DNA from: an uncultured Lachnospiraceae bacterium
Lineage (GTDB): Bacteria; Bacillota; Clostridia; Lachnospirales; Lachnospiraceae
DNA length: 32,878 nt
Direction of reading: 5' to 3'
Assembly (NCBI GenBank): GCA_948794795.1
Contig: CAQGLR010000029.1
Coordinates: forward strand, 13,700-46,577
This document shows, one piece after another, positions 25,474-32,878 of this stretch (within the stretch, counting starts at the first letter, position 1; the number at the start of each line of letters is the position of its first letter). The translations under genes and the position numbers were made by a program. The notes beneath the pieces are model-generated. The model was not told the origin of the DNA. It was given only the letters and a program-made list of their open reading frames with translations, and did no database searches.

Positions 25474-26334
25474 TTATTCTTTTTGGGATAACCGGTGTAC
25501 ATATTTCAAAAAATCATAAGCTGCTTTTCCCTCATTTTCATTATATTCCCATCCAAGTTTCTTCCCAACAAACTGTGCCACGCTTCTAAACAACCTACAC
25601 ATACCCAAAACAGACTTCCATGCATTATCAACATTACCATCAAAATAGGTCGATAAAAGCATTTTCCATTCTTTCTCTGAAATCCACTTATATAAATATT
25701 TTGATGATTTCCCGGTGCTTACTGACCATCCTGTTAAGATACCAACTTTCCAATTTAACATAGTAATAAGCTGCTCTCTTACAACATGATTTGTCATATC
25801 CTGTACATAAGGAATCTCCTTCCGCCACAAGCCCTTTGCTATATTATTGGTACACCACCAAAAGTTATTGCAAACTGCCTGGTATTGTTCTTTTGTAGGC
25901 TTTTTAACCCAATACTGGCAATCTGTCGCCGTTGCGATTACGGGTAATATGTTTTCCTTATCCAACAAAATCTTGCAAAGTTTATCGTCTTGGATGTGAT
26001 TTAGTGCATAATTTATAGACTGTACAGTTAAGTCAATTCTGGTTCCATCTGCAAATTGCATGAGCCATCCATACGAATTTTCCTTATCACTTGGATAATA
26101 TGGGTTTTCATCAGGATACTGCATATAAAGAATTTCACCAAAAAGTTTAATCCAATCTTTATCCTCTATAAAGCTTTTCGTGTCATCTGTCACATAAACA
26201 ATATCGTAATCTTGAAAAATATCTTTTGGAACATTTTCATTTGTTCTTGAACCGTTCATATAAACAGCTTTAATCCTAACATCATTTTTCGCAATCCCTA
26301 AAATAAGATTGTACATTTCGTTTTCTGGTCTCAT
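25474..26334 (-). CDS. Aminoglycoside 6-adenylyltransferase, ANT(6)-like
   Basis: A 286-aa protein of the ANT(6)/AadE family, of the usual length. The nucleotidyltransferase core is VYMNGSRTNENV followed by FQDYDIVYVTD, with the metal-binding aspartates D42 and D44, and RIDLTVQS for the third acid. Known members transfer AMP from ATP to position 6 of streptomycin and give resistance. GGAGG lies eight bases before the ATG. It is the only intact gene among several fragments, and its sequence uses CG-containing codons more often than the flanks (for example around 25925-25945), which suggests acquisition. Whether it confers resistance in this host is untested. Confidence 0.9.
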   Translation of the reverse strand: MRPENEMYNLILGIAKNDVRIKAVYMNGSRTNENVPKDIFQDYDIVYVTDDTKSFIEDKDWIKLFGEILYMQYPDENPYYPSDKENSYGWLMQFADGTRIDLTVQSINYALNHIQDDKLCKILLDKENILPVIATATDCQYWVKKPTKEQYQAVCNNFWWCTNNIAKGLWRKEIPYVQDMTNHVVREQLITMLNWKVGILTGWSVSTGKSSKYLYKWISEKEWKMLLSTYFDGNVDNAWKSVLGMCRLFRSVAQFVGKKLGWEYNENEGKAAYDFLKYVHRLSQKE

Positions 26335-26347
26335 GTCTACACCTCCG

Positions 26348-26460
26348 TTATTGCTTCCATTGCAATTTTAATTGCTGCTGCAAAAAAATCATTCCCCAAG
26401 CAAGCACAGCAAAAAATACAATAATGATTATATCAACAAACAGATGCTTTGTATATAAGG
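26348..26460 (-). pseudogene. C-terminal fragment of a membrane protein
   Basis: One minus-strand frame reads YPLYTKHLF, then the hydrophobic helix VDIIIIVFFAVLAWGMIF, and ends QQQLKLQWKQ at a stop overlapping the ANT(6) ribosome site. This is the typical end of a polytopic permease, perhaps from an ABC transporter, but the family cannot be fixed. It is fused out of frame to the end of the histidine-kinase fragment at about 26460. Confidence 0.5.
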
Positions 26461-26970
26461 GATAGCAGTAATCTGGGACAGTATCAGCAATTTTTTGATT
26501 TCTTTTATTAATTCTGTATTTAGTTCTATATTTTCAATCTGTTCCATATAACCAGCTATATCAATTTCTTCCAAATTGAGCTGATACCTGGCTACTGTCC
26601 GGGATATATCAATCAGCGTCCTGATATAAACACCCATTTGCCCGGAGCTTTCTGTAATATACCCCACATATAAGCGCTGTTCACCGTCAAGCTCTATTTC
26701 GTTTATCAAATCAATATTTCCTTGAATAACAGTTAAAGGCGTTTTTAAACCGTGAGCAAGTGCCGCTATCTGTTCCCTTTTTAATTGCTCTTCGCTCCAT
26801 TGTTTCTCTAAAGATGATTTCAAGTTGTTTTTCATATCAGAGAAAGAATTTAACACATCTTCAAATTCTTTGATTTTTGAGTGTCCCACTTCAAAATCAA
26901 GATTTTGTTCTGCTATCCTTTCTGTTGCTTCAAAAAATAGGGGAGAGCTGAGCCCGCATATATTTCGCAA
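26455..26970 (-). pseudogene. Sensor histidine kinase fragment
   Basis: The frame carries the HAMP-like end (FFEATERIAEQNLDFEVG) and the dimerisation and phosphoacceptor helix with the H-box ALAHGLKTPLTVIQGN, followed by a second helix. The N-terminal membrane sensor and the entire C-terminal ATPase domain (N, G1 and G2 boxes) are absent. The 5' end joins an Rpn nuclease fragment near 26980, and the 3' end joins a membrane-protein tail. The surviving part resembles kinases that govern antibiotic-stress operons, but it is not functional. Confidence 0.85.
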
Positions 26971-26979
26971 ACTGCGCTG

Positions 26980-27113
26980 TTAATAAAAAGCGGGATATCC
27001 TCTTCTGTAACACCTTTTCTTTCTGGATGAAGGGCATGGTACAGCTGCACCAGATATTTTTTCTCTTTAAATAAATTTGTAAAAACACTATCCTTGATGG
27101 TATGTTTTACCAC
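26980..27113 (-). pseudogene. Rpn-family nuclease, N-terminal fragment
   Basis: The frame starts with GTG at 27113 (GAGG upstream) and reads VKHTIKDSVFTNLFKEKKYL, then LYHALHPERKGVTEEDI. This is the conserved start of Rpn-family proteins (recombination-promoting nuclease/putative transposase, PD-(D/E)xK fold), normally about 300 aa. After about 43 residues the similarity stops and the sequence runs into the histidine-kinase fragment. The nuclease core is lost. Confidence 0.75.
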
Positions 27114-27256
27114 TTTGTCCTCTTTTTCTATGGAAAGATTTTGTTTCCCTCATGAGCCTGCCAACAACTTCATCTCCTGTAAGATTTATGTTTATAGATT
27201 ATATACTACCATAAAAGCATCTGCCTTTCAATTTCCTTAAACAGTCTTGTGCAATA

Positions 27257-27514
27257 CTATTCCCCAAACAATTTCTTTACCCTTTCCTCTGGTTTTAATG
27301 AAAAATCATCCAGTATATCCCATGTCTTTTTGTAATCATCTTTCTTTAACTCCTCAATAACATTTCTTTCTATGACATTGAATATCCTGCTGGTTGCTCC
27401 AAAGTTCCCTTCATTGAAACCTAAAAGTACTGTATCTCCAAATAATGTCTTATTAATTGTTATATATGCATCATAAACATAAACAAGACCAGCCATATCC
27501 TTTACACTTATCAT
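27257..27514 (-). CDS. Small hypothetical protein, 85 aa
   Basis: I cannot name a family. The protein is soluble, with a hydrophobic N-terminal helix (MAGLVYVYDAYITINKTL), a glycine-rich middle (LGFNEGNFGATSRIF) and an acidic, charged C-terminal helix (LKPEERVKKLFGE). AGGAGGGGG precedes the ATG by about six bases, an unusually strong ribosome site, which supports it as a real gene. It stands alone between the broken Rpn gene and a non-coding stretch. Confidence 0.7.
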   Translation of the reverse strand: MISVKDMAGLVYVYDAYITINKTLFGDTVLLGFNEGNFGATSRIFNVIERNVIEELKKDDYKKTWDILDDFSLKPEERVKKLFGE

Positions 27515-27673
27515 ATATTCCCCCTCCTTTCATTCTGTGTGCTTTTTAATTTCCCTTATACATTAACACAAAAAAGCTATAAGAAAATCTAGCAAAAATA
27601 CATACCACATGTTACAAATGCAATAATTTGGACATACATAAATTTTCATCCAGAAAAATAATTCATATTTTAT

Positions 27674-27841
27674 ATGAAACAATTAATTGGAAAAATATTC
27701 AAAGACCATAATATCATTGACTACACTTTTTTTGATAAAACATTAAATACTGGACATTTTTACAAGTCCTTCGCATATACCAGCCTGTACAAAGCCAGTG
27801 GGTCTGAAGATGACATGATTAAAACAGATGAGATTTGCTAA
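27674..27841 (+). pseudogene. Short remnant of a PD-(D/E)xK-like protein
   Basis: A 55-codon frame containing FKDHNIIDYTFFDKTLNTG, then FYKSFAYTSLYKAS and DMIKTDEI. The pattern NII.Y......L....FYK...Y..LYK....... IK.DEI resembles the middle of uncharacterised clostridial proteins of the restriction-like nuclease type that I recall. There is no ribosome site and the frame ends abruptly, so this is most likely a leftover piece. A weak hairpin (ATGAGA/TCTCAT followed by TTTTTTG, about 27828-27860) overlaps its end. Confidence 0.4.
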
Positions 27842-28018
27842 GCAGGTCTCATTTTTTGCTTTAAGACAAAAAGTAAAAGAAATTTTTCAATTTAGCAAAA
27901 ATTTATTTCCACATTATGAAAATCCCTTAAAAACCTATTAATATGAATGCAATAAAAAACAGACACCACAACAATGTGCAGCATCTGCTTTAATCAATAA
28001 TAATATAATTTTTAATTG

Positions 28019-28714
28019 CTATTTGTCCATTGTCTGCTTCCAAGTACAGCCATTGTCATCAAATTCTGCTGTAATTTTGTTTACATGTATATCCTTTCTG
28101 TTTACATGAAGTGTGTATTTATGATTGTCCTGGTTTCCACCTTCTGTAATAATTTTCAATACTGTATCTGCAATACTAGCCAGCATACCAGTGTCCTCTG
28201 GATTTCCATCATATATTCCAACAAGCAGTGTTGCCCCATGTCTGTCTGCAGCATTTTTAATTTCACATAATTTCTTATATGCATAAGCATATTCCATTCT
28301 ACCCAGTTCAGCTTCAACAATTTTTTCCAAAGAATCAACAACAATCATTTTTGTCCTTGTATTATCCTGCAAAAACATATTCAGCCCTTCTTGTATCCTG
28401 TTACCAAAAATTCTCTTCTTATATGTATATAAACCAGTAATATCCCCAATCCCAGCATTATATTGAATAAGCATCTGTTCTGTCTTTTTTCTGGTATTTT
28501 CCAGCGAAAATACTAAAACTCTGCCATGCTCTGGTTTCCTTTCTAAAAATCCTGTTGCATCAGCAATAGCAAGGGCAATATTGGGTGCAGAACATGGCCC
28601 ATGCTGTTCCTTCGGAGTAATAAGAAGGTTCAATCCTGGTATTGTAATGCTCCTCTCCATAATGCACCTGTTCCTATTTGCACTGTTTCCTGTTTTCGTC
28701 ATCCTATTTGACAT
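28019..28714 (-). CDS. RepA/AAA_25-like ATPase lacking a proper P-loop
   Basis: A 231-aa RecA-fold protein resembling plasmid RepA-type helicases (AAA_25). Recognisable parts are RVLVFSLENTRKKTEQML (65-82), the Walker B-like KMIVVDSLEKI (122-132) and the helix YKKLCEIKNAADRHGATLLV (146-165). The Walker A region reads LLITPKEQHGPCSAPNIAL (30-48), with no GKS/GKT lysine, so ATP hydrolysis is doubtful. AGGAGG lies nine bases before the ATG. Such genes usually belong to plasmids, phages or integrative elements. It may be an ATPase-dead derivative or a decaying relic, yet the frame is fully open. Two direct repeats lie about 200 bp upstream. Confidence 0.65.
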   Translation of the reverse strand: MSNRMTKTGNSANRNRCIMERSITIPGLNLLITPKEQHGPCSAPNIALAIADATGFLERKPEHGRVLVFSLENTRKKTEQMLIQYNAGIGDITGLYTYKKRIFGNRIQEGLNMFLQDNTRTKMIVVDSLEKIVEAELGRMEYAYAYKKLCEIKNAADRHGATLLVGIYDGNPEDTGMLASIADTVLKIITEGGNQDNHKYTLHVNRKDIHVNKITAEFDDNGCTWKQTMDK

Positions 28715-28992
28715 TAAACATTACCTCCTTAATATTCATAGTTTTTTATTTACATAAGAATAATAACAGAATTAAAAATAATAAAAATCTGCAAAAATGC
28801 AGACCAATGATTTTCGTGGATAACAGATAATAAAGATAGAAACAAAAGAGAAAAGAAAGAGAAAAAAAAGAGGATATATTGTTTTAGATTTATTGTACAA
28901 TTACCTAAACTTAGACCAGCTGACACCAAATCTTGCCAGCTGGCACAAATTCATATAAGGATTTCTGAATTACAACATACTGTTATTATACA
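28715..28992. repeat. Direct repeats and purine tract upstream of the RepA-like gene
   Basis: Two direct copies of the pattern CCAGCTG(A/G)CAC(C)AAAT lie at 28915-28930 and 28936-28950, 21 bases apart; the second is centred on the perfect palindrome GCCAGCTGGC. Between them and the RepA-like ATG lies a purine-rich tract (about 28833-28873). They may be binding sites for the RepA-like or XRE protein, or iteron-like relics; two copies are too few to decide. Confidence 0.45.
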
Positions 28993-29331
28993 TCATGCAT
29001 CCCTATGATATAACTCTATGCATTCATCAATGATACTTTCAATAAGCCTTACTTCTTCCGGATTAAGCTTGCCTAACTTTTCAGACAGCAGAAGCTTGTC
29101 TTTGTCTATTATGTCGCCAGTCAGGATATAATCTGTACTCACCTCTAATGCAGCAGCAATTCTCATAAGGTTTTCTGCCCTCATAGCCCTCTTGCCAGAT
29201 TCTGCATATGAAACAAACTGTGTTGTAACTTCACTTTTTTCCGCCAGTTGTTCCTGTGTAAGTCCCAGCTTTTTCCTTCTCTCCATAATCCTTTTACCTG
29301 CTTCTTCCATGCATAATTTGACATCCATCAT
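28993..29331 (-). CDS. XRE-family transcriptional regulator
   Basis: A 112-aa regulator with an N-terminal XRE/Cro HTH: GKRIMERRKKLGLTQEQLAE, then SEVTTQFVSYAESGKRAM and LMRIAAALEVSTDYIL. It ends in a helical C-terminal tail of about 40 residues (LGKLNPEEVRLIESIIDECI), probably for dimerisation. The start is 29331 or the adjacent ATG at 29328; the ribosome site AAAGGA is somewhat far away. It is divergent from the 236-aa unknown gene, and two identical-type palindromes lie over the shared promoter region, so it probably represses both directions. Confidence 0.92.
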   Translation of the reverse strand: MMDVKLCMEEAGKRIMERRKKLGLTQEQLAEKSEVTTQFVSYAESGKRAMRAENLMRIAAALEVSTDYILTGDIIDKDKLLLSEKLGKLNPEEVRLIESIIDECIELYHRDA

Positions 29332-29354
29332 TTCGGTTTACCATCCTTTCCTAT

Positions 29355-29427
29355 TGTTGAATTATATCAACACAAATGTTACATTTTAACCTTGTTTCGT
29401 TGATTTAATTCAACATAATGTTATAAT
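29355..29427. promoter_or_regulatory. Divergent promoters with two XRE operators
   Basis: TGTTGA-N6-TCAACA lies at 29355-29372 and GTTGA-N6-TCAAC at 29399-29414, centres 43 bp apart (about four helical turns). The plus-strand promoter TTGATT (29400-29405), 16 bases, TATAAT (29422-29427) overlaps the second site. On the minus strand a TATAAT lies within the first site, with a weak TTAAAA 17 bases upstream. Each operator thus covers one of the two promoters. Confidence 0.75.
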
Positions 29428-29590
29428 TGATTTGAAACATCTGTTACAATGCCAATTATAAATTCTCCAGTCCCACAGACATACTGGACTGATAGCATAT
29501 ATCCTTTTCATGCATTTTTGCAAAAATAAAAGACATGGTGCAGGTGATATTCTTTTTTCGTACTAAAAATTTAAAAAGGAGGATTTCGTT

Positions 29591-30301
29591 ATGAATCAAA
29601 AAAATTTTAACAGCAATATCACAAGTACACAGAAGGAAAATACACCAGAAAGCACCATGCAGCAGGGCAGGGACTGTTTTTTATCCTACAGATTTGAAAT
29701 TATGGAGGATGATAATATTTATTCTGTATCATTTAATGGAAAACTGACAGACGAAGAAACAAGAAAAATGTTAGAACCAATACAGAATTGCCTTTATGAA
29801 AAAATACCAGATGCTATCCAGACATACCTGGAACAAAATAATCTTACATATTCCGGTTTTGTTTCCACCAAAAAGCCATTAGAACACAGCAAAGTTATGG
29901 AACTGGCAGGGTTGCTTCTGCATTCAGATGACTGTAGTGATTTTGACAGATATTTTGGAAATGCAGATACTTACTATTTAATTGTAGACCATCAGAAATG
30001 GGTTGCTGAAAACTGCTGCCAGGGCTGCTATTTTGCAGTAAAAAAGACTCTTACTGAATCTGAAAGCTCATGCAAATATAATATCATCGGGCAGACTTTT
30101 AGATACAATGAAACTACTGATGATGAAAATTGCTATTTTGCAATCAGGGAAAACAGAAACAATGGTTCATTGTACAATATTGCCCTGTCATCAGGTGAAC
30201 CAGTACTGCCATCTTTTGGTTGTATAGACCTGCCAACACTTCTGTTGGATATTGACAACATCCAGAGAACAGAGCAAGTTATAGAATTTGCAGTAAAATA
30301 A
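29591..30301 (+). CDS. Hypothetical protein, 236 aa, under XRE control
   Basis: I do not recognise this protein. It is soluble and acidic, with no signal peptide or membrane helix. The first ~25 residues are polar and probably disordered (NQKNFNSNITSTQKEN). The rest alternates predicted strands and helices, with several cysteines including ENCCQGCYFAV. The ribosome site AAGGAGG is nine bases before the ATG, and the gene has its own promoter, operator and perfect terminator, so it is surely real. Being divergent from an XRE regulator and near a RepA-like gene suggests an accessory element function, possibly a stress- or defence-related cargo. That is inference from position only. Confidence 0.8.
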   Translation: MNQKNFNSNITSTQKENTPESTMQQGRDCFLSYRFEIMEDDNIYSVSFNGKLTDEETRKMLEPIQNCLYEKIPDAIQTYLEQNNLTYSGFVSTKKPLEHSKVMELAGLLLHSDDCSDFDRYFGNADTYYLIVDHQKWVAENCCQGCYFAVKKTLTESESSCKYNIIGQTFRYNETTDDENCYFAIRENRNNGSLYNIALSSGEPVLPSFGCIDLPTLLLDIDNIQRTEQVIEFAVK

Positions 30302-30344
30302 ACAGCCTATAATAGTGATGGAAGGAGGAAAATATTCTTTTAAG

Positions 30345-30374
30345 AAAACCTGTACAAATTCATGTACAGGTTTT
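30345..30374 (+). terminator. Terminator of the 236-aa gene
   Basis: AAAACCTGTACA (30345-30356) and TGTACAGGTTTT (30363-30374) form a perfect 12-bp stem with a 6-base loop, about 45 bases after the stop. The terminal A/T pairs give it the A-stem-U form usable in both directions. Confidence 0.85.
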
Positions 30375-31277
30375 AACTGTAAAAATACTCTCCTCTTCCC
30401 AATTTTCCCTTATCTTTTTCTCTCCTGCTGCCCTATAACAATGCCAATATATGTAATTACATCACTTTATACTGCCTGCTGCCATATAGCAATTTTTGAC
30501 ACAAAAAACATATCATATATCTAAGCCACAAAAATGTTTCTATAAGGCTTTTAGACACATCCTAACACCATTTCTAAATACATCATACATCACATCCCAA
30601 ACCATCCTCCTCTTCCTTTTTCAATTTTTAACACATTTTTACCTTTTTCTGCCCACCAGAAATTTTTGATGCACATGCACATATGGAAAATATCATCAGA
30701 AAAAGTATGATGATAATCTGTAGAATTAGATAGATACATGGAAGAAAAACAGACGAAAAAAGAAGAGGAAGAGTTTGATAGCTACACATACAGATTCTAT
30801 GATGCCAGTAAAATTTATATGGCAGCAGATTACATAAAGAATAATCTATGTAAACTCTATGACTAATCTATAAAAATAGTTCTTATGGCTTGCAGGCACA
30901 TTCTGATATCACTTTTGAACCGGATTGATATCTGGTTCATTAAACTCCTACAGAATTTTTTAACCATCAAAAACAGACCAAAGAATCCTCTTCCCAAGCC
31001 TGTCTTATTTAATTGGTATTTTCAGTCTAACTTCTCCATACATACTGGTCCTTCCCTGTATTTTACATACATTACAGCATCAGACAATGGACACCATAAG
31101 TTTTTAACATAATTGGAAATTTATAAAAATACAGAACACAATAATGTACACCGGCCATATGTATTCAAATACTCCCCCAGACTGTCCGAAAACTTCATTT
31201 TTGAGCATAAAATCAGCCCCTTTCCTTCATCTGTGACATTGAAAACCGAATAAAATACACAAGACGCAGAAAAGGGC
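30375..31277. other. Long stretch with no supported gene
   Basis: About 900 bp of AT-rich DNA. A 42-codon frame at 30738-30866 (start MEEKQTKKEEEEFDSYTYRF) has no ribosome site. A small hairpin TGAACC/GGTTCA lies near 30917-30940. From about 31180 the sequence is probably the right end of the IS remnant that follows, up to its transposase stop. Nothing else was made out. Confidence 0.5.
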
Positions 31278-31788
31278 TTATGCCTGTTCCATTAGTTCCA
31301 TCATTTTTTGAAATCCAAGGAGATTTTTCGCCCGTTCCAGATTATATCCCAGACAAAAGAGCGCAAATTCCCCTGCCACTTTCCGCAATCCCCTTAATTA
31401 GGAAATAAGTGGCTCCCATTGCACGTTTTATTGTTCCAACCGGATGCTCTGACAGGCACATCCTTTGGCTTGTTTTTTTCCTGTCTGGCTTTAAATTGAA
31501 TTTTACCACCTTTACTTTTTCGTAATTCCATGTCTCTTTAGTCTTTGTTTCTCCGGGTTCCTTTCCATTCTCCTTTAACCAGTCCTTACATGGTTTCTGC
31601 AACTGGTCTTTTGTAAAACCAATCTCTCTCCATTCGTTTTTGCCTTTATAACATTTGCTTCGGTTTTTACAATGTTTACAGGCATTTTTATCCGCATAAC
31701 GGATGTTACCATTCTTTTTGATACGATGGTACATAATTCTTAAAACATGGATATCTATACAAACGATTCTGGAGCTTACATAAAGCAT
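31278..31788 (-). pseudogene. IS1182-type transposase remnant, truncated and frameshifted
   Basis: This is the C-terminal third of an IS1182-family DDE transposase. It reads MYHRIKKNGNIRYADKNAC, the zinc-finger-like CKHCKNRSKC, then QRMCLSEHPVGTIKRAMGA and TYFLIKG. After KG the frame shifts: the first frame ends at 31342, whereas the next frame continues VAGEFALFCLGYNLERAKN and ends LGFQKMMELMEQA at 31278. One extra T in GGATTGCGG (about 31393-31401) accounts for the shift. The N-terminal two thirds, including the first catalytic acids, are absent, so it cannot transpose. Confidence 0.88.
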
Positions 31789-32124
31789 TTTAGATGTTAG
31801 GCATTAAAAATATATGCTTTGATAAATAAAATGCCTGTATGGGGCTGTTATAAGCATCATAGCCATATATACAAGCCTCCTCCTCCCATTTTTTTCATTT
31901 TCATCCCATTTTTCTATTTTTCCTTACAAATCGCCACATCTGCCAGAAAGTTTTTCACACATCCTCTTCTTTCTCCTATATTTCCCATACCATTTTTCTT
32001 CTAATTTCCTAAGAACTTCTATTTTTGCAAGAAAAATGAAATGTACTAAAATTAGTTGAAAAAAGAGGAGGAGGGGGGTTCTGGCCTTTCATAATATGAT
32101 TTAGCTGAATTTTAATAAATTATC
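31789..32124. other. Intergenic stretch, low-complexity pyrimidine tract
   Basis: About 340 bp with no supported gene. A C/T-rich run (about 31876-31990) and, 175 bp further on, a G/A-rich run (32061-32078) are loosely complementary but simple in sequence. The latter looks like a ribosome site, but no reading frame follows it. Confidence 0.5.
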
Positions 32125-32163
32125 CTTAAAAAACAGGCTATGGATTTTTATTCCACAGCCTGT
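32125..32163 (-). terminator. Terminator of the right-edge gene
   Basis: On the minus strand, ACAGGCTGTGG (32163-32153) pairs with CCATAGCCTGT (32143-32133) with one G-U pair and a 9-base loop, followed by TTTTTAAGG. It starts about 22 bases after the stop of the edge gene. Confidence 0.82.
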
Positions 32164-32185
32164 CTTGTTTTAACCATTCATTTTC

Positions 32186-32878
32186 CTATATACTATCTTC
32201 ATACAAAGTGTCTGTTACAATACATATATCCATATATAAATTGTGGAACATATCCAACCCGTCACTTATATTTTCTTCTGGCATTTCAATGCCATTTTTT
32301 TCGCAGGAAATTTCCATTGTGTGCATATTTATTATAATATCAATGAAATCTTCCCCTTCATGGACAGTTGCCCATACAGACACATGGTTGTCTTCCCCAA
32401 TCTCTTCCATAACAGATGAAAATACATGCATACTGTCTAATTTATCTTTTAATAAAGCTGACATTTTGAGTTCCTTAGCATTATCAAAAAACCAGTCCTG
32501 CTGTACATCTGTCTTTGGTACAAATACATCCTTTGTCTGCAGCCTCTCCCCTTTGAGGATTGCCTTAATCTGCTGGTGGACCATCTCCTCAAGTTTCTGT
32601 ACCCTCCATGGTTCAAAATCCTGGTTTCCACGGAAAGTAAACTCAAACCCCTGTAAGCTGATAAGTTCACTCCTCATTTCAGAAGTAAGCATCTGCTGCC
32701 CCATTCTTGTAAAATCATTCCCGATTTGCGGCCCATAATCAAGAAGTTTCCTGCCTATGTCATCAAATTCCTCTTTCGTAACATAGGGAAGCATGGACAA
32801 GTTGAAATCAAAATTAGGGGCAATCCCCATATGCACTAACTTACTTGTAAAAAATAGAGAACTATGCCATAATAAAAG
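32186..32878 (-). CDS. Hypothetical protein, 5' end outside the window
   Basis: The frame is open from the right edge to the stop at 32186, giving at least 230 residues. A GTG at 32836 and an ATG at 32830 are in frame, but neither has a clear ribosome site and the reading continues upstream to the edge, so the start probably lies outside. The protein is soluble and acidic, with GRKLLDYGPQIGNDFTRMGQ and a C-terminal half of strands and helices (VSVWATVHEGEDFIDIIINM). I do not recognise the family. It has its own terminator. Confidence 0.72.
   Translation of the reverse strand, partial: LLLWHSSLFFTSKLVHMGIAPNFDFNLSMLPYVTKEEFDDIGRKLLDYGPQIGNDFTRMGQQMLTSEMRSELISLQGFEFTFRGNQDFEPWRVQKLEEMVHQQIKAILKGERLQTKDVFVPKTDVQQDWFFDNAKELKMSALLKDKLDSMHVFSSVMEEIGEDNHVSVWATVHEGEDFIDIIINMHTMEISCEKNGIEMPEENISDGLDMFHNLYMDICIVTDTLYEDSI

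Noticed and set aside
30738..30866. 42-codon plus-strand frame with a Glu/Lys-rich start
   Set aside because: There is no ribosome site or promoter, and purine-rich DNA readily gives such frames.
31876..32078. C/T-rich and G/A-rich tracts that are partly complementary, considered as a long inverted repeat
   Set aside because: The match is limited to simple CCT/AGG runs and has no unique sequence.

Overview
The window looks like the chromosome of an AT-rich, low-GC Gram-positive anaerobe, most likely a Clostridia/Lachnospiraceae member. The reasons are strong AGGAGG-type ribosome sites, TTG starts, a T-box riboswitch, DUF3796/XRE and EFR1-type flavodoxin-ferredoxin genes, a FlxA-like protein and an IS1182-type remnant. 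I cannot name the species. No tRNA, rRNA or CRISPR array was seen.

Layout. 1-445: a 75-bp tandem repeat and no convincing gene. 446-5582 (minus strand): an HD-domain phosphohydrolase, two adjacent ankyrin-repeat genes and a FlxA-like coiled-coil gene, with terminator hairpins between the units. 5931-8062: an MFS exporter and a TetR repressor, with palindromic ATACC/GGTAT sites in front of both. 8108-9230: an EFR1 ferredoxin-flavodoxin pseudogene with an internal deletion, and a truncated MreB-like gene. 9488-14458: an Eco57I-like restriction-modification pair (a stand-alone N6-adenine methyltransferase and a fused nuclease-methyltransferase) with a small HTH gene upstream. 14733-18145: small housekeeping or accessory genes, including a VOC protein, a DUF3592 membrane protein, an XRE/DUF3796 pair with a clear promoter-operator, and a SAM methyltransferase. 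18498-19259: an intact EFR1 gene on the plus strand. 19311-22168: an uncharacterised protein, a SUKH (SMI1/KNR4) immunity-like protein and a membrane-anchored protein whose start codon appears to be ATA. 22345-24295: a well-preserved sigma-A promoter, a tryptophan-specific (UGG) T-box leader, TrpB2 and a terminator.

24297-27113 is a patch of broken genes: MerR, LytTR, serine hydrolase, histidine kinase, a membrane-protein tail and an Rpn nuclease. They surround one intact aminoglycoside 6-adenylyltransferase gene, which suggests acquired DNA. 27257-30374 holds a small conserved-looking protein, a RepA/AAA-like ATPase that has lost its P-loop lysine, and an XRE regulator divergent from a 236-aa unknown with two matching operators. 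30375-32163 is mostly non-coding, with a frameshifted IS1182-type transposase remnant. A hypothetical gene running off the right edge closes the window.

The likeliest self-contained functional units are the Eco57I-like R-M system, the TetR/MFS efflux unit, the T-box-controlled TrpB2 gene and the XRE-controlled units. The least described are the ankyrin pair, the P-loop-less ATPase next to the XRE/236-aa module, and the probable orphan-immunity cluster around the SUKH gene.
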